Assembly (NCBI GenBank): GCA_016871715.1
Contig: VHCO01000011.1
Span: 1 to 64,000, forward strand
Length of the DNA stretch: 64,000 nt
Direction of reading: 5' to 3'
From: Verrucomicrobiota bacterium
GTDB taxonomy: Bacteria; Verrucomicrobiota; Verrucomicrobiia; Limisphaerales; J093
Shown here: positions 58,081-64,000 of the stretch, one piece after another
Layout: the number at the start of each line of letters is the position of its first letter
Position numbering within the stretch: position 1 is the stretch's first letter
Program-made: the position numbers and the translations under genes
The notes under the pieces: model-generated
Told to the model about the DNA's origin: nothing
What the model saw: only the letters and a program-made list of their open reading frames with translations
The model's database searches: none

Positions 58081-59169
58081 ATGACGTGGCCGGTGACGGC
58101 GACGGGAGCGGTGCCCAAGACCATGCAGGCGGTGGTTTACCGCGGCGCAAACGATCTCAGGGTCGAGACGCTGCCGGTGCCGCGCATTGGTCCGGCGGAC
58201 CTGTTGGTGCGGGTGGCGGCGTGTGGGGTTTGCCCCACCGACATCAAGAAGATCCAGCACGGGACCGTGTCGCCACCGCGGGTGTTTGGGCACGAAACGG
58301 CCGGGGTGATTGTTAGGGTGGGGGCGCGGGTCCGTGGTTTCGGGCTGGGCGACCGCGTGGCGTTGCATCATCATGTACCCTGCCGCCAGTGCCACGCCTG
58401 TCGGCACCGTGCCTACGCGCAGTGCGCCACGTACAAGCGCACCGGCATCACCGCCGGCTACGAACCGGCCGGGGGCGGCTACGCTCAGTATGTGCGGGTC
58501 AGGTCGTTCGTGTTGCCTGGGGTGGTGAAGATCCCGCTGCGCAACACGTTGCTCGAGGGGGCGATGCTCGAACCGGTGAACACGGCGCTCAAGGCCGTGC
58601 GCCGGCTGACCGTGCAGCGGGGGGACTGCGTGTTGGTGGCGGGCCAAGGGCCCATTGGATTGATGTTCACGGGGTTGCTGGCACTGGCCGGCGTCCGCGT
58701 CCTGGCGACCGACCTCATGAACGCGCGGCTCGAATGCGCTCGCCACTGGGGCGCCACGCAGGTCGTCCGGGCGGACGATCCGCGCGGGGCCGAGCGGATC
58801 GAGCGTTGGACGCGGGGTCGCGGCCTGGACGCCGCGGTTCTCGCAGTGCCGTCGGATGAGCTGGTGCAGCAGGCGTTGGCTTGGGTGCGCGGCGCCGGTC
58901 AGGTGCTCCTGTTCGCGCACACTCGGCGCGGCAGTTGCGCCCAGGTGGACCTGGCCCAGGTATGCGTGGATGAGAAGGACCTTATCGGTAGCTACTCGTC
59001 CGACGTGACGCTCCAGGAGGAGGTGGCCCGGTTGGTGTTCCAGCGCCGCTTGGATGTGCGGTCCCTCATCACGCACCGCTTCCCCCTCGAACAGACGGCG
59101 GAGGCGGTACGGTTGGCCGCGCACCCCACGCCCAGCTCCCTCAAAGTGGTCGTCGAGCAATTCCCATAG
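58081..59169 (+). CDS. Zinc-dependent alcohol dehydrogenase-like (MDR family) protein
   Basis: 'CGVCPTDIKKIQHGTVSPPRVFGHETAGVIVRVGARVRGFGLGDRVALHHHVPCRQCHACRHRAYAQC', 'VAGQGPIGLM'. Confidence 0.93.
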   Translation: MTWPVTATGAVPKTMQAVVYRGANDLRVETLPVPRIGPADLLVRVAACGVCPTDIKKIQHGTVSPPRVFGHETAGVIVRVGARVRGFGLGDRVALHHHVPCRQCHACRHRAYAQCATYKRTGITAGYEPAGGGYAQYVRVRSFVLPGVVKIPLRNTLLEGAMLEPVNTALKAVRRLTVQRGDCVLVAGQGPIGLMFTGLLALAGVRVLATDLMNARLECARHWGATQVVRADDPRGAERIERWTRGRGLDAAVLAVPSDELVQQALAWVRGAGQVLLFAHTRRGSCAQVDLAQVCVDEKDLIGSYSSDVTLQEEVARLVFQRRLDVRSLITHRFPLEQTAEAVRLAAHPTPSSLKVVVEQFP

Positions 59170-59178
59170 CCCGGGAGG

Positions 59179-59883
59179 TCAGTCCTGGGTGATCGCGCGC
59201 AGGCGATCCTCGAGCAGGCGGCGCAGGCTCTCGCGTTCAGCGTCCCCGGTCTCGCGCGGGACGCGGACAACCTCGCCGAAGCTGACGCGGCAGCGCCCGA
59301 AGGGGAGGGGAACTTGGAAACGATCCCAACTACGAAGTAGGTGTTTCCAGGGCAGATGCACACTGACGGGGAGGATCGGCAGCCCGGTAGTTTGCGCCAC
59401 GGCCACGACACCGTTTTGCACGACGTAGCGCGGGCCGCGCGGCCCGTCGGGGGTGATGGCGAGGTCGTAGCCGCGCTCAGCCCAAGACGTCAGCTCGAGG
59501 AGTGCTTGGGGACCGCGCCGGCTACTCGAGCCGCGCACGGGCTGCACCTCGAAGAGTTCCAACACGTGCGCCAGCATGCCGCCGTCGCGGCTGGCGCTAA
59601 CCAGGGCCGCCATGCGCCGGTTTGGGAGTTGGCGAACGACGTAGCGGCGGTAGAGCAACAGCGACAAGGCGAGGCGATTATGCCAGATGGCAAAAATGAC
59701 GGGACCGGCCATCAAAGCGGCTTTCGCCGCGGCCGGTGGCGCCCAAGCATATCGCAACGTGCCGCCCACCGCGCGCACCAAGGTCTGGATCAGCCGCGCC
59801 GCCAGCCGCCCTGCCGGGGTCGGGGCTTGGGGCGTGACGATTCCGGAGCTGCGCCGGGCCGGCTGAGGGGCGGTTTCAGGCAT
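59179..59883 (-). CDS. DUF374-type lysophospholipid acyltransferase-like protein
   Basis: 'IFAIWHNRLALSLLLYR', 'VSASRDGGMLAHVLELFEVQPVRGSSSRRG', 'DLAITPDGPRGPRYVVQNGVVAVAQTTGLPILPV'; start MPETAPQPA. Confidence 0.9.
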   Translation of the reverse strand: MPETAPQPARRSSGIVTPQAPTPAGRLAARLIQTLVRAVGGTLRYAWAPPAAAKAALMAGPVIFAIWHNRLALSLLLYRRYVVRQLPNRRMAALVSASRDGGMLAHVLELFEVQPVRGSSSRRGPQALLELTSWAERGYDLAITPDGPRGPRYVVQNGVVAVAQTTGLPILPVSVHLPWKHLLRSWDRFQVPLPFGRCRVSFGEVVRVPRETGDAERESLRRLLEDRLRAITQD

Positions 59884-60488
59884 CAAGTGCCCTGCTTGAG
59901 GGCGGCCCGGACCAGTTCTTCGACGGTGGCTTGTTTGCCGAGCAGGGTCTGAGCGGCACGCACGGCGGTATGGGCTTCGGCGGGCTTGAAGCCAAGGGCG
60001 ACCAAGGCCAGCGCGGCATCGTTGATGCGTTGGTCTTCGGCCGAGAGGGCGTGCTGGGCGCTGCTCGCCTCCCAAGCCGCGGCGGGGCCGAGTTTGTCTC
60101 GCAGCTCGACGACGATTCGCTCGGCGGTTTTCTTGCCCACGCCGCTGATACGGGAGAGGGCTTTGACGTCGTTGTTGGCCACGGCGCCGCGGAAGCTCGT
60201 GGGGTTCATCCCGCTGAGGACGTTGAGAGCGATCTTGGGCCCGATGCCGGTCACATGCGCGATCATCAGGCGAAAGAGATCGCGCTCGGCGGCGGTCATG
60301 AATCCGTACAAGACGTGGGCATCCTCGCGGATCGAGAGGTGGGTGAGCAGCCGCACTTCGCCTCCGATCGCCGGCAGCTTGTCGAAGGATGACAAGGGGA
60401 TCAGGACTTCGTAGCCGAGGCCGTGCACTTCGACGGTCACCTGCGTCGGCAGGGCCTCGACTAACCGGCCTTGGAGGAACGTGATCAT
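59883..60488 (-). CDS. ruvA: Holliday junction branch migration protein RuvA
   Basis: 'MITFLQGRLVE', 'VHGLGYEVLIP', 'LMIAHVTGIGPKIALNVLSG', 'ISGVGKKTAERIVVELRDKLG'. Confidence 0.96.
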   Translation of the reverse strand: MITFLQGRLVEALPTQVTVEVHGLGYEVLIPLSSFDKLPAIGGEVRLLTHLSIREDAHVLYGFMTAAERDLFRLMIAHVTGIGPKIALNVLSGMNPTSFRGAVANNDVKALSRISGVGKKTAERIVVELRDKLGPAAAWEASSAQHALSAEDQRINDAALALVALGFKPAEAHTAVRAAQTLLGKQATVEELVRAALKQGT

Positions 60489-60492
60489 AGGA

Positions 60493-61119
60493 TCAGAGTT
60501 GCGGCGGCGCCGTGAGTCCAGCCCCACGCGTCTCCTGCGCGAACGCCCAGGCCAACGCCAAGGCGTCTGCGGCATCGGGTTCGGGCGGCTCTTTCAAACC
60601 CAAGAGGCGTTGCACCATCTTGGCCACCGCGCTCTTCTGGGCGGCGCCGTAGCCCACGACGGCCTGTTTCACCTTGCGCGGCGCCAACTCGTAGATGTCG
60701 ACACCGGCTTCCGCGAGCGCCGCCAGAATCGCCCCGCGCGCCTCGCCCAAGATCAGGGCGGTCCGCAGGTTCTGGGCGTAGAAGAGTCCCTCGACCACGC
60801 AGTGCGTGGGCTGGTGCGCACGGACCAAGTCGCGTGTCTCGGTGGTGAGCCGCGCCAGACAACGGGAGCGCAACCAATTTGCGGGACACTTGATCACGCC
60901 GTAGGCCAAGGCCCGCGCGCCACCGCCAGAGAACTGAATGACGCCATGCCCCGTCCCGCGCAGCGACGGGTCCACGCCCAGGATCACGCGCGCGATTGGA
61001 ACGGGTCTGCGGCTGGGGTTGGAGCCCACCGGCGCTTCCACTGCTGAACCGCGGTCGCGAGCACGCGGACTTTCGAGTCGCGCTCGCATCCGGGCGTATT
61101 GGGCGGTGGAAATCGCCAT
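60493..61119 (-). CDS. ruvC: Crossover junction endodeoxyribonuclease RuvC
   Basis: 'ILGVDPSLRGTGHGVIQF', 'VVEGLFYAQNLRTALILGEARGAILAALAEAGVDIYELAPRKVKQAVVGYGAAQKSAVAKMVQRLL', 'DAADALALAWA'; start uncertain (ORF open to 61233). Confidence 0.94.
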   Translation of the reverse strand: MAISTAQYARMRARLESPRARDRGSAVEAPVGSNPSRRPVPIARVILGVDPSLRGTGHGVIQFSGGGARALAYGVIKCPANWLRSRCLARLTTETRDLVRAHQPTHCVVEGLFYAQNLRTALILGEARGAILAALAEAGVDIYELAPRKVKQAVVGYGAAQKSAVAKMVQRLLGLKEPPEPDAADALALAWAFAQETRGAGLTAPPQL

Positions 61120-61334
61120 GACGGTGAGTGTGGCCGACGCAGTGTGGATCTGTCGAGTGTGTAGCCTGAGGTCGGGGCCTTCAAGAAGCCGCTTCGGTTG
61201 TAATCGGTTGCTATCCAATGGCTTGATGTGCAAGGACTCCTCGGCTGGTCGGGCATTAGCGCTCGGGGCAGGTCCGATCGTTGCGGCGTGGGGGATTCAG
61301 GCTGGGCTGGGCGCAAAAAAAAATCAAAAAGTAC

Positions 61335-61363
61335 TTGACCTGCAAGTCTCTCTCCGACATAAC
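61335..61363 (+). promoter_or_regulatory. Candidate sigma70-like promoter of the PEP-CTERM gene
   Basis: A-tract, then TTGACC - 17 nt - CATAAC, about 48 nt before the ATG at 61411. Confidence 0.5.
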
Positions 61364-61410
61364 TGGCGCCGACAATAAACGAAATTGTAGAACGAAATCG
61401 ACAACACACT

Positions 61411-61907
61411 ATGAAAAAACTTGCCGTACTTACAGCGTTAATGTCGCCGCTGCTATTTCGCATGCTGCCACCGTAACGTACACAATCACCATCAGCGGCC
61501 CTCAAGTCGTTCCTGGTCCTGGCCATCCCACGGCGACCGGCGCTGGATTCTTCACTTTTGACCCGGCTACCGGCATAGGCTCGCTCCTGAGCGGTGGGTT
61601 CGGTGGGTTGTCAACGCCTGTTACGGGCATGCATATTCACGAAGGTTATCCCGGGTTGACAGGTCCCATCGTCCACACACTCACCCCTGCGTTGGACGGC
61701 TCAGGCACCGCTGGCACGTTCTCCTGGAGTGGCACGCTGAGCGACCTGGTTCGCCTGAATTCCGGTGGGTACTATGTTCAGGTCCACACCAGTGGTCTTC
61801 CTGACGGTGCGATCCGTGGCCAACTCATTCCTGAGCCGCACGAATACGCGATGCTGGCGGGCCTGGGTCTGCTCGGGTTCGTGGCCTATCGCCGCCTTCG
61901 CGGATAG
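61411..61907 (+). pseudogene. CHRD-domain PEP-CTERM protein, frameshifted in its signal peptide
   Basis: ATG at 61411 reads MKKLAVLTALM then runs to TAA at 61474-61476; body NVAAAISHAATVTYTITISGPQ... is in the -1 frame and ends IPEPHEYAMLAGLGLLGFVAYRRLRG. Confidence 0.78.
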
Positions 61908-61976
61908 CAGTAGTATTTGGGGCAGCCGCCGAGCTTCGGACCAGTCGAATTCGTAGCCGGCGCTTCGCTTATCGTC

Positions 61977-62013
61977 AATCCAGTGCTGGGGCCAAACCAG
62001 CACTGGATTTTTT
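61977..62013 (+). terminator. Rho-independent terminator after PEP-CTERM gene
   Basis: AATCCAGTGCTGG-GGCCAAA-CCAGCACTGGATT-TTTT. Confidence 0.93.
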
Positions 62014-62074
62014 ATGTTGCAGGCCAGCAAGGGGCTGGCGTTTTGGCGGTGGTTCCGCATGATGGCGTCGCTGC

Positions 62075-64000
62075 ATGAACTCGAAACGGATTCGTTTTCT
62101 CCTCAGTGAACTGCGGGAGGGGCTGACTAAGCGCAGCCTCACTCGGCGTTTCCAAGGCTGGCCGCTGGTGCAACTACTGATTGCCAGCGTCTGGCTACGG
62201 TTGGCCGTTGTCTTGCTCTGTGCGAGCGCTCTGGGCGGCCTGGCGCTGTTCCCGAGGCTGTGGCGGTCTACGCCTCCCGGGTTCACGCCGGAGATTCGGA
62301 CCAGCCTGTTGGACAAGATCCAAGCCTGGTCACTCGAGCGGAGCGCGCAGCGGGCTGCGGCTGCCGGGCGATACGAGGACGCGCATCTGGCGTGGAAGAG
62401 CGCTTGTGGCAACCGGCCGGCCGACCCGGACCTATTACGGAGCCTGTTACAGAGCGTGTCGGCACTGCCCGATCCGTCCGAAACGGCCGGCGCCTCGCTC
62501 GAAGCGGGTTGGTGGCTGCTGCGTTTGACTCAAACCAATGCAAGCGATCTGGCCGTCGTGGCGCAGGCCTGGCTGGACTGTGGAGAAGGATTCCGCGCCG
62601 CCAGTCTGCTGGATGCGCACCGGTCGGAACTGACCGAGCCGCTCGAGCGATTGTATTTGATGTCGCTGTTCAACGCAGGTCGAGCGGGGGAGTTCGTCGA
62701 GCGCATCCGGACCAACGAGACGCTGCGCACCACGATCGAGCAGACGGCGGCCTCGAGCCGCGCGCCGACTCTCCGCCCGGGCAGCGTCGAGGTATTCCAT
62801 TACTACGGCTTGGCGTATTTGGCCGGCTGGGGCCCCGATGAAAAGCAGCGGTCAGCTTGGGAGCAGTTGCAGGCGGCACGCGCCGCGGCGGCGACCGAGG
62901 GATTGGCTACCGATCTTGCGTTCGGCGTCCACATCGCCACGCGCGACATCGAAGCCGCCCGTACAATTCTGGACGGACTGGTGGATTTGGGTCGGGCGAA
63001 GGTGCGTCATCATGCCGCCTTTTGGTTATTGCTTGCCTCAGAAGGGAAGGCGGCTGAGGCGCAAGAGTTGGCGGCGAAGGCGAACCTGGTGCCCGACGGC
63101 GCCCTGGACATCTACCTGTTGGCCACGGTGCAATCGCGGCTCGGCCTTTGGGAGGAAGCCGAGCGCCTTCTGAAACGGTATACGCCGAACGTGGTTTGGA
63201 GCGCCGATTTGCTGATGCTCCACGCTGAGTTGCTGGCCCGGGCCGGCCGCTGGGACGAACTCAGGTCCTTGGCACTCGAGATGCGGCTCGATCCGCAAAA
63301 GATGGAACCGCTCGGGGCGTTCAGCTACTTCCTCGAGGGCCTGGCTGATCACCGGCAAGGGCGTTCGGAACTGGCTCAGGAGGCGCTCCAGAAGGCGGTG
63401 GCCTACGGTGGACTGGACGCGCGGCTTGCGCTGCACGTGGGTGAGGGTTTTCTGAGTCTGGGTCGAGTCGACTTGGCGAAGTCCGTCTTGCTGCCGAGAC
63501 GTGAGGAACTGGGCGAGGACCCCGGCTATCTGAGGCTCCTGGTCCAATGCGCCGTGCAACTCAAGGAAGACGATTATCTATGGGACGCGGCCGTGAAGTT
63601 GTATCAACTCCGGCCGGAGGATCCGAACAACGTCAACAATTACGCGGCCATGCTGCTGCTTTACCGGCGCAACCCGGAGGAGGCCCTTCGTTACACGGCG
63701 GACTTGGTGCAGAAGCACGCGGACAACGCCTCCGTAGTCATGAACCACGCCGAGGCGCTCCTCATGAACCGCCGCTATGCCGAGGCGGAACAGTTCCTCC
63801 TCAAGGTCGATCCCGCCCAGTTGGCCCCTGCCGACGCCACGCAGTTCCACTTGACCCAGTTCGAGGTCCTCTGGCGGCTCGGCCGGCTCGAGGAAGCCGC
63901 CCTCAGCCGGCAGAAAGTCGAGGAGACCCATCTGTTCCCGGTCCAAGCCCGGTGGCTCGAACAGCTCACGCGCGACTTCGCAGAGGAGCGCGCCGGCCGT
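62075..64000 (+). CDS. TPR-rich protein with N-terminal TM helix, truncated by window end
   Basis: Open frame from ATG 62075 (MNSKRIRFLLSELREGLTKRSLTRRFQGWPLVQLLIASVWLRLAVVLLCASALGGL...) to the last base; absent from the ORF track because it has no stop in the window. Confidence 0.85.
   Translation, partial: MNSKRIRFLLSELREGLTKRSLTRRFQGWPLVQLLIASVWLRLAVVLLCASALGGLALFPRLWRSTPPGFTPEIRTSLLDKIQAWSLERSAQRAAAAGRYEDAHLAWKSACGNRPADPDLLRSLLQSVSALPDPSETAGASLEAGWWLLRLTQTNASDLAVVAQAWLDCGEGFRAASLLDAHRSELTEPLERLYLMSLFNAGRAGEFVERIRTNETLRTTIEQTAASSRAPTLRPGSVEVFHYYGLAYLAGWGPDEKQRSAWEQLQAARAAAATEGLATDLAFGVHIATRDIEAARTILDGLVDLGRAKVRHHAAFWLLLASEGKAAEAQELAAKANLVPDGALDIYLLATVQSRLGLWEEAERLLKRYTPNVVWSADLLMLHAELLARAGRWDELRSLALEMRLDPQKMEPLGAFSYFLEGLADHRQGRSELAQEALQKAVAYGGLDARLALHVGEGFLSLGRVDLAKSVLLPRREELGEDPGYLRLLVQCAVQLKEDDYLWDAAVKLYQLRPEDPNNVNNYAAMLLLYRRNPEEALRYTADLVQKHADNASVVMNHAEALLMNRRYAEAEQFLLKVDPAQLAPADATQFHLTQFEVLWRLGRLEEAALSRQKVEETHLFPVQARWLEQLTRDFAEERAGR

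Overview
A 64 kb, GC-rich bacterial chromosomal window. Gene content and style (prepilin-like '[24 protein letters not shown]', DUF1080/ThuA, sulfatase, CRTAC1/ASPIC-UnbV, DUF2723, PEP-CTERM) suggest a Verrucomicrobia/PVC-type organism; this is inference, as there is no rRNA in the window. Main blocks: (1) a cytochrome b-like/pentaheme cytochrome c/TPR fusion with a CRTAC1-type partner; (2) a type II secretion/type IV pilus-like operon (ATPase, PilM/N-like, PilO-like, secretin); (3) a folK-dapB-dapA-dapF cluster; (4) a Cys-depleted DksA/TraR protein, Cys-poor L33 and S18, a ZIP transporter and a Fur-family regulator, together a candidate zinc-homeostasis locus; (5) an 11-kb complex I cluster nuoABCDHIJK, MrpD-like, small membrane protein, NuoL/MrpD-like, nuoM, nuoN, lacking nuoEFG and carrying four antiporter-like subunits; (6) tRNA-Pro(TGG); (7) ruvC-ruvA-acyltransferase; (8) a PEP-CTERM/CHRD gene whose signal peptide is in a different frame from its body. 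The least explained non-coding signals are a family of NTGNCA-N12-TTGACA elements with exact 18-nt phasing, found as three same-strand pairs in three intergenic gaps; a decayed duplicate of the nuoN 3' end; and a ~110-bp palindromic repeat present twice in inverted orientation. No CRISPR array, prophage or intact transposase was seen. All family calls are by eye from motifs; no searches were run.
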